Virus record (IMG/VR): IMGVR_UViG_3300046491_000313
Coordinates: 1 to 64,000 of that record
Length of the DNA stretch: 64,000 bases
Source: a virus
Reading direction: 5' to 3' (one strand)
Of the stretch, positions 16,787 through 24,910 are shown in pieces. Both the position numbers and the translations under genes were made by a program. A model generated the notes under the pieces. It searched no databases, was not told the origin of the DNA, and saw nothing but the letters and a program-made list of their open reading frames with translations. Numbering within the stretch: position 1 is the stretch's first letter; each line of letters starts with the position of its first letter.

Positions 16787-17164
16787 CTACTTAAAAGGTT
16801 TTAGCTTTTTCCATTTTGTTTCTGCTTCATGAGGCTTACTCCAATATTCCTGCTGTTGTTTCGTGTTATCGATCATGTACACTTCATCGTTATACACACC
16901 GATAATCACATCTGCCTCTTCTTTCGTATATGATTTACCGTTTCCTTTACGTGAAAAGACGACATAGTACGGGTGTTTCTTATCTGTTCGTAGGAGAATC
17001 GTTTTCACTTGTCCTTTTAAAAAGAGACCTGTTTCACGATCTTCGATTACTAAATCGTGTGATTCTTCTACTAATGGACGCGAAACACTATACCCATTAT
17101 TTAATAAAGCAGCACTTGCGATTAATTGCGATTGTTCCCCTGTAATAGACGTTTGACTCGCCAT
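16787..17164 (-). CDS. Putative PD-(D/E)XK endonuclease-like protein
   Basis: This 125-residue protein begins GEQSQLIASAALLNNGYSVS and has SHDLVIEDRETGLFLKGQVK, which resembles the D...QxK core of small PD-(D/E)XK nucleases such as I-Ssp6803I and Holliday-resolvase relatives. It could be a resolvase-like nuclease or a former homing enzyme. It lies directly upstream of the polymerase with a GGGAGTG site. The call rests on a short motif. Confidence 0.6.
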   Translation of the reverse strand: MASQTSITGEQSQLIASAALLNNGYSVSRPLVEESHDLVIEDRETGLFLKGQVKTILLRTDKKHPYYVVFSRKGNGKSYTKEEADVIIGVYNDEVYMIDNTKQQQEYWSKPHEAETKWKKLKPFK

Positions 17165-17189
17165 AATATCACTCCCATGATGTAAATAG

Positions 17190-17212
17190 AAGAGAGGACG
17201 AACCTCTCATTC
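17190..17212 (-). terminator. UUCG hairpin after the SSB gene
   Basis: GAGAGG-TTCG-TCCTCTC is followed by TTCTATTTA on the minus strand just after the ssDNA-binding gene. It may end or process the ssb transcript. Confidence 0.5.
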
Positions 17213-17214
17213 TT

Positions 17215-17979
17215 TTAAAAATTATATTCGCCCTCTGTAAACACATCATCAATATCTTCATCAGTAATCGTTACTTCTTCTGTTTCCGCTGCAGGAGTCG
17301 GAGCAGGAGTTGAAGCAGGTTGACTTACTTTTAACACAGACGTATCCATTCCGTATTTCGTTAAGTCTTCGATTTGTTCTGATTCATTTCGCATTGTAAA
17401 CACTTTACCGAATGCGCTTTTATCGAATTCTTTTTCCGCTAATTTAGCGAAGTTCTCAGATTCACTTGATTTAAGGTCGTCCATATCAACAATCGGATCT
17501 AACGAAACAATTGTGTTTTGACCTTTACCTGATTTCGAAATCTCAAACGCAAACTTTCCGTATTTACCATCATACTTACTAATCGTTTTTAAAAGCATAG
17601 TCGCTTGTTTTTGCGTTACGTCGATGATAATTTCTTCACCTGTTGTTAAGTCGAAGAATCCGAACATATAACGTTCTTTTTTCTTTAACTCGTACCCTTT
17701 TTGACGAAGCTCTTCGCTTTTCTTTTCATCGCTTTCTTGTTTTGCTAATTCGTAGAAATGATTACTTGCTTGGCAATAAAGATCGCCTTCACTGTGTACA
17801 GTCGTATAAAATTTACCGAATACGCTGTGACAGAAATACTGAGCGAATACTTGACGTCCTGGAATTTTCACGCGATAAACAGATCCGTCTTTAAATTTCG
17901 CTAATAGCTTTGAATAATCTTTCTTTTCTGCAGTCATTGCTTCTTCGGCTGCTTGTCCTACTTTGATTTCGTAACTCAT
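17215..17979 (-). CDS. ssb: ssDNA-binding protein
   Basis: This 254-residue protein has the layout of phage single-stranded-DNA-binding proteins. A mixed alpha/beta body is followed by a Pro/Ala linker (QPASTPAPTPAAE) and a strongly acidic tail ending EDIDDVFTEGEYNF, the usual partner-docking tail. I place the start at 17979, with AGGAGTG 7 nt upstream. The region upstream of it holds the hairpin-rich gap 17980-18125. The family assignment rests on layout and location beside polymerase and helicase genes. Confidence 0.78.
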   Translation of the reverse strand: MSYEIKVGQAAEEAMTAEKKDYSKLLAKFKDGSVYRVKIPGRQVFAQYFCHSVFGKFYTTVHSEGDLYCQASNHFYELAKQESDEKKSEELRQKGYELKKKERYMFGFFDLTTGEEIIIDVTQKQATMLLKTISKYDGKYGKFAFEISKSGKGQNTIVSLDPIVDMDDLKSSESENFAKLAEKEFDKSAFGKVFTMRNESEQIEDLTKYGMDTSVLKVSQPASTPAPTPAAETEEVTITDEDIDDVFTEGEYNF

Positions 17980-18125
17980 AAAATCACTCCTAATTAAATG
18001 TATAAAATCATACTCAAGGGTTTTCTCACCCATAACACAACACCAACGAACCGAGGGGATTCGGAAAAAGCGGGGGAGGGGTTCTATATAAATCGTTGAT
18101 GTTGCGTTATCGAAGAGAAAGGGGA

Positions 18126-18503
18126 TTAAATCATAATCCCTAAACTCAACAATAATGCTTGATCGATTTGTTTCATTACTTCTTTGTTTTTCGATAAATC
18201 TCCGACTTTTTCTTTTAGGCGAATTTTGTCGGTTGTATGAATTTGCTCGAGTAAGATCGTGCTGTCTTCATATAAGTGACTAACATCTCGTTTTAAATCG
18301 ACATGCATCGGGTACGAAGAATCTTGACGCTGAGTTGATATAGCTGCGACAATCGTTGTCGGACTGTACGCGTTTCCTACATCGTTTTGAATAATGATTA
18401 CAGGACGGTTTTTACACTGTTCAGAACCTGTACCTTTTTTAAATTCGCAGATATAAACTTCTCCACGTTTGATTTGTCTCGGTTTTGATTTTTGTTTTTT
18501 CAT
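18126..18503 (-). CDS. MazF/PemK-like endoribonuclease, no antitoxin beside it
   Basis: This 125-residue protein has the MazF-family core: IKRGEVYICEFKKGTGSEQC, NRPVIIIQNDVGN, TTIVAAIST and a closing LLLSLGIMI. MazF enzymes cut mRNA at short sequences. The start at 18503 has GGAGG 9 nt upstream; the longer frame would overlap the sigma-like gene. No MazE-like gene lies on either side. It may act on host mRNA or be inactive, and I cannot tell which. Confidence 0.85.
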   Translation of the reverse strand: MKKQKSKPRQIKRGEVYICEFKKGTGSEQCKNRPVIIIQNDVGNAYSPTTIVAAISTQRQDSSYPMHVDLKRDVSHLYEDSTILLEQIHTTDKIRLKEKVGDLSKNKEVMKQIDQALLLSLGIMI

Positions 18504-18555
18504 TATGTACTTCCTCCATTTAATAGTTTCATTGTTCGATAATCGGGTAAATGAA

Positions 18556-19236
18556 TTATAGATACGTTTCGATATCTCCGAATTCAAGTACCGCTTCTTC
18601 ATTATAGTAATCTTTTAATTTCATAATACGACGACGAGCGGTTGAGTTTGAAATCCCTAAACGATTAGCAACTTTCAAAATATTCTTGTCACTACCGTCA
18701 TCATTTAACCAGTTTTGAACGATTTTCGTTGTTATTTCATCGCCTGAGCATTCTACTAAATACGTAATAATCGCTCTTCTTGTATCAGCGTTTGCATGTT
18801 TAACGAAAAGTTCTTCGTCACCTTTAACGGCTTGTCCTGAAAGTTTTGTAAGCGTATCTGTTTCGCTTGTGTCGTTATCTCCTTTTTTAGAAGAAACGGT
18901 ATCAACTAATCCTACGCGTTTGCTTTTGCGATTATTATTTCGAAGTAAGTTTTTACGTAAATTTTTAGCAGCGTTAGAATACATGTTAACGAAATCTCCG
19001 CCTCTAAACTTTTTAATTACGTTCATAAACGTATCGGCGTATAATGCTTCTACGTCCCATTGATCAGCTAGTAATCCTTGTGCTGTTAGGTGGTAATCGC
19101 GTTTTAATGTGTTGTGAATAAGTATGTAAAGTTCGTTTTGAAGTTCTTCTTTTCTTTCTGGTAAAGTCGTTTCTGAAATAATTTCTTCTGCCATTGGATT
19201 GATGATCCCTTTTAATTTTGTTAATTTATTACTCAA
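18556..19236 (-). CDS. Sigma-70-like / RNA polymerase sigma factor-like protein
   Basis: This 226-residue protein has a sigma-region-2-like helix set (YADTFMNVIKKFRGGDFVNM followed by AAKNLRKNLLRNNNRKSKR) and a C-terminal helix-turn-helix (ILKVANRLGISNSTARRRIM). That makes it a candidate phage sigma factor. I favour a TTG start at 19236 because GGGGG sits 8 nt upstream; an ATG at 19251 has no site. A sigma-A-like promoter (19289-19317) and the conserved motif at 19425 lie upstream. Confidence 0.7.
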   Translation of the reverse strand: MSNKLTKLKGIINPMAEEIISETTLPERKEELQNELYILIHNTLKRDYHLTAQGLLADQWDVEALYADTFMNVIKKFRGGDFVNMYSNAAKNLRKNLLRNNNRKSKRVGLVDTVSSKKGDNDTSETDTLTKLSGQAVKGDEELFVKHANADTRRAIITYLVECSGDEITTKIVQNWLNDDGSDKNILKVANRLGISNSTARRRIMKLKDYYNEEAVLEFGDIETYL

Positions 19237-19288
19237 AATTGTTACCCCCATAAAGTTGTTTTAATTTATTTTCTCTTTCTATGTTTTT

Positions 19289-19317
19289 ATTTTATAACTT
19301 TCGTCAACAAATGTAAA
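19289..19317 (-). promoter_or_regulatory. Sigma-A-like promoter of the sigma-like gene
   Basis: TTTACA and TAAAAT are separated by 17 bp on the minus strand, 38 nt upstream of the ATG at 19251. Confidence 0.5.
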
Positions 19318-19424
19318 TAAGGTTTGAAAGCTAAAATAAAAAATATTTTTTTATTTTTCAAGAGAGGAGAAGGGCTCAAGAGAGGAGTGAATTGAGTGTG
19401 GTTTTTATTTGTTCTATTTAGCAG

Positions 19425-19467
19425 CCCTTCTAATATACTAAACACCACACTTGCCAAAATTATTCAC
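19425..19467 (-). promoter_or_regulatory. Promoter-like conserved motif, copy 2
   Basis: TGAATAATTTT, then 9 nt, then GGTGTTTAGTATATTAGAA on the minus strand. Its first bases touch the primase stop codon. The spacing is the same as in copies at 10168 and 24829. Confidence 0.6.
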
Positions 19468-20424
19468 TTAAAATGAAATTTTTTCTACTTTTTTTGAAGA
19501 AGTGATAATTTTCTTTATTTCTTCTTTGTTCCGCACATCGTTCATATCTTTATACGGTTTTGGAATGGTTGTCGAATATAATGTTTTGTATAAAGAAAGT
19601 TTTTGAATTAATTGGCGTTTAATTTTGTTTCCTGTCTCATCGTTATCCGTTGCGATATAAAAACGTTCAACAGGCGACTTAATTAATAACTCCGCTTTAC
19701 GGTTAGAAAGACTCGCTCCTCCGATAGCAATCGAAGGGATCCCGTGTGTCATTAACGTCATGCTATCGATTTCAGCTTCTGTAATAACGGCATAATCGCA
19801 TCTTCTCTTATTAATAATATTTAATCCCCAAATCATATCACGTATAGGAATTCCGTTTTTCGCATACCAAAATTGTTTTGTTTTTGTTTTACGATATTTA
19901 CAGTTTGCGAAGTTTCCATTTACATCGAACCAAGGAATCAAAATACAATCCGTTTTCTCGTTGTAGCGGATCTGACAAAGAGATTGAACGCTTTCCGATA
20001 CACCTCTACTAGAAAGGTATGTCGGATCAAAAATATTCTCCTCTAATAATGTATTGTCGAGAAAATGGTGTTTTCCTTCTTCAACAAAGTCTAAACTTAG
20101 TGTTAATTTTTGGTAGCCAACATCTCCTCCGTAAACCGTTAACAGATAATCTTCCGATTCTTCTACGCTTTCATTACGAAGAAAAGCAAGCAATTGAGCG
20201 AAAGAACCGCTTGCATATTCGTCATCTATCGCTGAACTATCTCCCCAAACGCCTTCATCATACCCATCTTCTGCGATTAATCGACAAAAGAACGAAGGGT
20301 GATGATCTAATTTAAACGGTGAGGAAGCGATTAATTTATTGCTCGTCCAGTTTGGGCGCTGCCAATCGAAGTTTTCTAATTCGGTTTTTACATCTACGGT
20401 AATTTCTTGTCCTCTAATTCGCAT
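19468..20424 (-). CDS. DNA primase with TOPRIM domain
   Basis: This 318-residue primase lays RNA primers for the phage polymerase. The TOPRIM domain is visible as AVITEAEIDSMTLMTHGIPS and then YIATDNDETGNKIKRQ. An N-terminal part lacks an obvious four-Cys zinc finger, though Cys residues appear at about 47 and 141. It is read with helicase, loader and winged-helix genes upstream. The stop lies at the start of the conserved promoter-like motif. Confidence 0.9.
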   Translation of the reverse strand: MRIRGQEITVDVKTELENFDWQRPNWTSNKLIASSPFKLDHHPSFFCRLIAEDGYDEGVWGDSSAIDDEYASGSFAQLLAFLRNESVEESEDYLLTVYGGDVGYQKLTLSLDFVEEGKHHFLDNTLLEENIFDPTYLSSRGVSESVQSLCQIRYNEKTDCILIPWFDVNGNFANCKYRKTKTKQFWYAKNGIPIRDMIWGLNIINKRRCDYAVITEAEIDSMTLMTHGIPSIAIGGASLSNRKAELLIKSPVERFYIATDNDETGNKIKRQLIQKLSLYKTLYSTTIPKPYKDMNDVRNKEEIKKIITSSKKVEKISF

Positions 20425-20433
20425 AGTAGCCTC

Positions 20434-21789
20434 CTAGAATATTTCGTTAAATTGATTTTCTCGTTTTACTTCTGCAGACGGTTCCGTTACGATTCCATAA
20501 GACGGGTGGTAAATTACTTCCACGCGAATATTTTCACTAGAAGAAGAACGCGATTTGTTTATCTCAATCGCACCTAATCCATCTGCTGTATCAATTGCAA
20601 ATAATTGGGAGCAATCTTCTAGTAGTGCTTTTGTTTTCTTTACTTCCGCACGTTCAGGTACTTGAATACTACGTTTTAATTCTTCTTGCTTTTTCTCCGA
20701 CTTCACTTCGTCTGCTTGTGTAATCGCGAAAATAACTGTTTTTGTTTTTCCTGCTAATGCGCGAAGTCTTGAACTTGTAGCTGCTGCGTCTCCTCCGACT
20801 GTTCTCGATGTATTTTTTTCGTAGTGTAAATAATAAAATGGATCCACGACAACAACATCAGCTTTCGTTTCTTCAATGTCTCGCTCTAGTTCGTCTAAAT
20901 CACGTTTTGAAAAATCTTCGTGATCAACACTTCGTACGATAATGTTTCCTGGAATCACGTCGTTAATGTTTTCGAGGAAATCACGGAACCCTTCTTCGAA
21001 TTGAGGAGGAAGATTACCCATCGATAAATCTTTTGTTGCAAAACCCGCTTCCATATCGATACCGTCGATTTTCGCAATTACTTTTCCTAATTTAGCGGAT
21101 ACCATTGAATACATACGTACGAATACTTCGAACCAACTCATTTCCATCGCCCAGATTAAAACAGTTGCTCCTTGGAAGGCTGCTTCTACTGATTCTCTTA
21201 ACGTGAAAACAGATTTACCTCGTCCTGAACGCCCGTAATACACATACATATTTCCGCTAAAATAACCACCTAGTTCATCATTAATCGTTTTAAATGCACT
21301 CTTCCATAAACGAAAACTTTCGCCTTTTTTACGACGATCATATTCCGATAAGAAAGCTTGCGTACCTGACTTCATTGAAATACCAACCGTTTTACGTGAA
21401 TCATTTGAGCGAATGATTGAATCTAAATTATCGATAACCCATTTCGCATAATCTAATCCTTCGCTATCACTTCCGTTAAAACGAGGTACAGCTTCTTGTT
21501 GAAGGAAGTTTCGAATTTGAATGCGTGCTGCATAATTTTTCAGTTCTCCTGATAAGTATTCAAGGCTATCCGTTACGTTTTCAAAATAGGTAAAGGAAGG
21601 GTAAGCCCCGACAACTGTACGAATGTCGGGAGCATTTCCTTTGTTAGTTTCTGCGTACTCTTTAATAAACGAATATACGTTCTGTTCGATCGATGTTGGA
21701 AAGTGTTCTTTTTCGATACCAAAACGTCGTAGCGCTGGTGCATCGTTATTATCACAAACTTTAGAAAGAATCATTTCGCCATAATTCAT
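20434..21789 (-). CDS. Replicative DnaB-like helicase
   Basis: This 451-residue RecA-fold helicase has Walker A YYGRSGRGKS (about 189-198) and Walker B ADVVVVDPFYYLH (about 296). An N-terminal helical domain resembles DnaB. A C-terminal NKSRSSSSENIR with arginines suits the hexamer interface. It overlaps the preceding gene by one base and lies 10 nt before the primase gene, so helicase and primase are made together. Confidence 0.9.
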   Translation of the reverse strand: MNYGEMILSKVCDNNDAPALRRFGIEKEHFPTSIEQNVYSFIKEYAETNKGNAPDIRTVVGAYPSFTYFENVTDSLEYLSGELKNYAARIQIRNFLQQEAVPRFNGSDSEGLDYAKWVIDNLDSIIRSNDSRKTVGISMKSGTQAFLSEYDRRKKGESFRLWKSAFKTINDELGGYFSGNMYVYYGRSGRGKSVFTLRESVEAAFQGATVLIWAMEMSWFEVFVRMYSMVSAKLGKVIAKIDGIDMEAGFATKDLSMGNLPPQFEEGFRDFLENINDVIPGNIIVRSVDHEDFSKRDLDELERDIEETKADVVVVDPFYYLHYEKNTSRTVGGDAAATSSRLRALAGKTKTVIFAITQADEVKSEKKQEELKRSIQVPERAEVKKTKALLEDCSQLFAIDTADGLGAIEINKSRSSSSENIRVEVIYHPSYGIVTEPSAEVKRENQFNEIF

Positions 21790-22409
21790 TATTCTTTTCC
21801 CCCATTTAAAAGCTTTAATTGTTCGATTGCTTCTTCGGCTAATTGCAGATATCCTTCATCTTTCGTTGTTTCGTAAAGGAATTTTGCGGTGTTGTATGAA
21901 TCGAGAAGTGTGTTTACATCTTGCATATTTAGTTCTCGCTCAATCTCTTCAATGTGTTCGATGAAGAACCATTCTGCGTCATCTTCATCTGCTACTAAAA
22001 TAACATTCTCTTGATTTACCATTTTCTCTTCTTCCGAACCAGCTTTTTGTATGCGGTAAGAGATTTGTGCCGTTTGTTCATTTCGAATATGAGACATAAA
22101 TGTTGTTAATTGACAACCAACAATCACCCAATACCCTTTTTCATCTTGTACTTCGATAATGGATCCTTCTGAATAAAGTTGTTCAACTTCAATCGAAATA
22201 ATATCCTCATCTTTTACATCAGTTAAAAAGTCTTCTTCATCAAAATCATCTGCAAGCGCTAAGCAATTAAGCGGCACATACCCTAAGTCTTCCGTTTCAA
22301 GGTGAAGGATCTCGGCTACTTCTTCAATAATTCCTGTAATTTCGTAAGGACCATCTACAAATTCTCCGTCATAATTTACAATGTTTACGATATCTCCGAT
22401 TTTTAACAT
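21789..22409 (-). CDS. Hypothetical acidic protein
   Basis: This 206-residue, strongly acidic protein begins MLKIGDIVNIVNYDGEFVDG, which looks like a small SH3/KOW-like barrel. Charged helices follow. It shares one base with each neighbouring gene (helicase and loader), so it is part of the replication operon. A role in the replisome is possible but unproven. Confidence 0.75.
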   Translation of the reverse strand: MLKIGDIVNIVNYDGEFVDGPYEITGIIEEVAEILHLETEDLGYVPLNCLALADDFDEEDFLTDVKDEDIISIEVEQLYSEGSIIEVQDEKGYWVIVGCQLTTFMSHIRNEQTAQISYRIQKAGSEEEKMVNQENVILVADEDDAEWFFIEHIEEIERELNMQDVNTLLDSYNTAKFLYETTKDEGYLQLAEEAIEQLKLLNGGKE

Positions 22410-23176
22410 TATCTCATTCCCCTTTGTGAGTTTCCTTCGAAATCTAATTCTAATGTTTGGTCTCGCATTCTATCGAACAAACGTTCTTCTCCGAATACTT
22501 CAGGCAAACGACTGATCGGAATGTTACTTGTATAAACTGTAGGCATACAGTTGTTAACGCGGTGATTAATTAACGAGTGTAAATCTCCTCGATGACCTTC
22601 CGTAATCGTACGAACTGCCACATCATCTAATACGAGAAAAGGAACGGTTTCAGCGATCTTTTTCATATTGTAGTATTTTTCCCACGCGTCTTCTGCAATT
22701 TCTTTCGGTACATTTTGACGAGTCGCTTCGTTGTAAATCGTCTGCCATTCATTCGCATCTAAAAAATAAGCAGGAAAGTGGTGAGGCGTTTCTCCTTTTT
22801 TAGACGCATTGATAAATGACTTTACGATATACGTATTTAAAATCGCTGAAGCGGTTGATGTTTTTCCAGTACCTGGGTTTTCGGAATAAAGATAAAGCGA
22901 TAACTGCTCGTCCTTTAAATCACGTGGTTCGAACAATCGCTTTAAATACTTGTCAATGACTCTGTACGCGTTTTCTTGGCGTTGCCTTACGTTGGTATTC
23001 GCAGTCGTAGAAAGGCGGTGAGAACGAGGCGTATTGCCTGTACCGACCCTTCCCGTATCTCCACTAACACCATGCATCTGAATAAACGAAAAACATAGTC
23101 GATTACACGTTCCTTCTTGTCCTGCAAAATTACATGCTCCGTGTCCTAAAATACAGTTCTTTTCATTTGTCGCCAT
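22409..23176 (-). CDS. AAA+ helicase loader (DnaC/DnaI-like)
   Basis: This 255-residue AAA+ ATPase probably loads the DnaB-like helicase. It has Walker A SENPGTGKTSTAS (about 90-102), Walker B VPFLVLDDVAV (about 165) and a sensor-1-like PTVYTSNIPIS with arginine fingers further on. A Cys-rich N-terminus (C8, C15, C23, C27) may bind zinc, as in DnaI-type loaders. The start has GGAGG 7 nt upstream. Confidence 0.87.
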   Translation of the reverse strand: MATNEKNCILGHGACNFAGQEGTCNRLCFSFIQMHGVSGDTGRVGTGNTPRSHRLSTTANTNVRQRQENAYRVIDKYLKRLFEPRDLKDEQLSLYLYSENPGTGKTSTASAILNTYIVKSFINASKKGETPHHFPAYFLDANEWQTIYNEATRQNVPKEIAEDAWEKYYNMKKIAETVPFLVLDDVAVRTITEGHRGDLHSLINHRVNNCMPTVYTSNIPISRLPEVFGEERLFDRMRDQTLELDFEGNSQRGMR

Positions 23177-23187
23177 ATCACGTCCTC

Positions 23188-23373
23188 CTAGTTCTTTTCG
23201 ATAATTAATAAGCTGTTTACACCTGACGGATTTACACTGTTTCGATAAAGGTATTCTTTTAGCTGATTTTCGTCAATACGAAAAGGTGTATCTCCTGTAC
23301 GACTTTTTTGTACTGTGATAATACCGTTTTCAATTTCAATAACTGTTGATACGTATTCCCAATATTTTTTCAT
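23188..23373 (-). CDS. Hypothetical 61-residue protein
   Basis: This small protein begins MKKYWEYVSTVIEIENGIIT and shows no known motif. Its start overlaps the stop of the preceding gene by one base. It belongs to the replication operon. Confidence 0.68.
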   Translation of the reverse strand: MKKYWEYVSTVIEIENGIITVQKSRTGDTPFRIDENQLKEYLYRNSVNPSGVNSLLIIEKN

Positions 23374-23750
23374 TAGATTCTTCCTCCTGAAAGTGAGATC
23401 CCAAAATAACTTTTAGGTTCATGTCCTTCTTTCCACATTTCAAACGCTACTTTTACCCCGCTTTTGAAAACTACTTCAATACAAGGTGTCGCCCAATAAC
23501 TAGCGAAGTAAGGATCTCGAGGTAATCCCTCTACAAGTTCTTTCGGATATAAACCCATCTGACAATCCCAAATCGGTGTTGAAGTGTGCTTGTAATCTTC
23601 TGCTAAACCCGCTGATATCGTATGCAGTGCTTCTTCATTTTCCTCGATAAACTTAGTTACCGCTTCCCAATCCATCGTTTTTGATACATCGTTCTTTGGT
23701 TTAATCATTCCGAAGTAAGGTGTTGAATAATCCGTTTTAATCGTTTTCAT
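23373..23750 (-). CDS. Hypothetical phage protein
   Basis: This 125-residue soluble protein starts at 23750, with GGGGG 8 nt upstream; the longer frame would overlap the previous gene. It contains SYWATPCIEVVFKSG and a final SYFGISLSGG. I do not recognise the family. Confidence 0.7.
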   Translation of the reverse strand: MKTIKTDYSTPYFGMIKPKNDVSKTMDWEAVTKFIEENEEALHTISAGLAEDYKHTSTPIWDCQMGLYPKELVEGLPRDPYFASYWATPCIEVVFKSGVKVAFEMWKEGHEPKSYFGISLSGGRI

Positions 23751-23763
23751 AATCGTTTCCCCC

Positions 23764-24159
23764 TTAAAGTAAGTCGAGCATGTCATCGACAGATAATTTT
23801 TCATTTTCACGTTTCTTCGCTTTTTGTTCATTTACACGAGTTTTTAATACACGTGGAAGAAAACGTTGTTCTAAATACACTTTCATAAACCAAAAGTTTA
23901 ACCCAGGATAATCAGCGCTTGCTTTATGGTTAGCAAAGCAATAGTCGATAAAATCTTTTGTCGCTTGCTTTCCGTTAGCATCGATGAATTTCTTGATCAT
24001 ACCTTTTTCTTGCATGAAACCTCCGCGAGAGTGTACGTATTTAATTCCGTAAACCTCTTCGTGTTTTTCTTTTAAGTAAGCGAGAAACGTATCGGTGTTC
24101 CAATCGTTTAATTCTCGTTCTCTCCATAAATAAGCTTTCGGTAGTTTTTGTTTCGCCAT
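23764..24159 (-). CDS. Hypothetical replication-region protein
   Basis: This 131-residue basic protein (KAYLWRERELNDWN, later YFFANHKAS-like helices and a Lys/Arg-rich tail) has a strong GAGGAGG site. It is transcribed with the loader and helicase and lies just downstream of the winged-helix gene and repeat element. Some phage initiator operons carry such DnaD-like C-domain proteins, but I cannot confirm this. Confidence 0.7.
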   Translation of the reverse strand: MAKQKLPKAYLWRERELNDWNTDTFLAYLKEKHEEVYGIKYVHSRGGFMQEKGMIKKFIDANGKQATKDFIDYCFANHKASADYPGLNFWFMKVYLEQRFLPRVLKTRVNEQKAKKRENEKLSVDDMLDLL

Positions 24160-24190
24160 GCTTACTCCTCCTCGTAAAATTAGCGCCTCA

Positions 24191-24452
24191 CCGTATTCAG
24201 GTTTTCGGACGGGGCTGTTCGTAATTACTCTCTCTCTTTTTCTTCAGCAAAGAATATCATTACCTTTTGCTTGAATAAATGAACGAAGTGTCTTTCTATC
24301 GCGAATTGTATTACTTGTAATACGGTTCGCAATATATTATTACTACATTCAGTTATTACTACATTCAGTCGTTACTACGTTTAGTTATTACTAATATCGC
24401 AGTTTTGCGTATTCGTGAAAACCGTATCCGTGAAAACCGTATCCGTGTTTCC
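24191..24452. repeat. Repeat-rich element, copy A (candidate origin or packaging-type site)
   Basis: It holds, in order, CCGTATTCAGGTTTTCGGAC (24191), a hairpin GCGAATTGTATTAC..GGTTCGC (24301-24330), three and a half 16-nt iterons TATTACTACATTCAGT (24338-24397), and three 15-nt units of GTATCCGTGAAAACC (24409-24452). The same order recurs at 49352-49620 between terL and terS. The 3' part overlaps the end of the winged-helix gene, whose repeats encode the C-terminal TDTVFTDTVF. Confidence 0.8.
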
Positions 24453-24776
24453 TGAATGCGGTGACTTTAAATTGTTTAAATTTGGATTTTCAAAGATATA
24501 ATAGTTGTATCCGCTGAAGTTTCCGTCAATTCGAATCTCTTCTCTAAAGATGTATCCCGCTTCCATTAATTCCTTTATTCCGCTATAAATAGAAGAACGC
24601 CCCTCGGTACAATGTTTAACAATATCATTTACTTGTAGTTTCCAATAATCAGGTTTTGTTAGAAGATAACCTAGGATCCCTTTTGCTTTCATTGATATGC
24701 GACTGTCTTCAAAAAAACTGTTTTCCATTCGTGTATAAGTTGTATCTTGCTTTGAAACGCGTGTAATTAACTCCAC
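24381..24776 (-). CDS. Winged-helix replication-initiator-like protein
   Basis: This 131-residue protein resembles the helix-turn-helix (HTH_36/DnaD-type) domain of phage replisome organisers: SRISMKAKGILGYLLTKPDY followed by VNDIVKHCTEGRSSIYSGIK and a wing. The start is a GTG with AAGGAGG 8 nt upstream. Its 3' end is built over the 15-nt and 16-nt repeats. In many phages such proteins bind repeats inside or near their own gene to open the origin, so autologous binding is a reasonable inference. Confidence 0.78.
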   Translation of the reverse strand: MELITRVSKQDTTYTRMENSFFEDSRISMKAKGILGYLLTKPDYWKLQVNDIVKHCTEGRSSIYSGIKELMEAGYIFREEIRIDGNFSGYNYYIFENPNLNNLKSPHSGNTDTVFTDTVFTNTQNCDISNN

Positions 24777-24801
24777 TTTCTCTTCCTCCTTGTTCGATTT
24801 C

Positions 24802-24825
24802 CCGTATGCGGTTTTTCAAACGGGT
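24802..24825. repeat. Third partial CCGTAT-type repeat
   Basis: CCGTATGCGGTTTTTCAAAC, followed by GGGT, resembles the CCGTATTCAGGTTTTCGGAC start of the two repeat elements. It lies in the leader of the winged-helix gene. Confidence 0.5.
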
Positions 24826-24828
24826 CAA

Positions 24829-24871
24829 CCTTTATACTCTACTAAACACCAACATTTAAAAAATTATTCAC
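24829..24871 (-). promoter_or_regulatory. Promoter-like conserved motif, copy 3
   Basis: TGAATAATTTT, then 9 nt, then GGTGTTTAGTAGAGTATAAA. It lies upstream of the winged-helix gene and its operon, after the stop of the preceding gene. Confidence 0.6.
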
Positions 24872-24910
24872 TTTTATTGAAAAAATTTAAAATAAAAAAA
24901 GTACCCGCGA

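Larger units (their letters stand above)
19252..19467 (-). promoter_or_regulatory. 216 bp leader/regulatory gap before the sigma-like gene
   Basis: No coding capacity is seen. It contains the promoter-like motif at its upstream end, a perfect 9-base inverted repeat AGAAGGGCT/AGCCCTTCT spanning about 55 nt, a direct repeat TCAAGAGAGGAG at 19358 and 19376, and the TTTACA-17-TAAAAT promoter. On the transcript the repeated segments are CUCCUCUCUUGA, able to pair with ribosome sites. A regulatory role is inferred. Confidence 0.5.

Noticed and set aside
24338-24397. CRISPR-like array
   Set aside because: The 16-nt units are tandem without spacers, so they are iterons, not CRISPR repeats.
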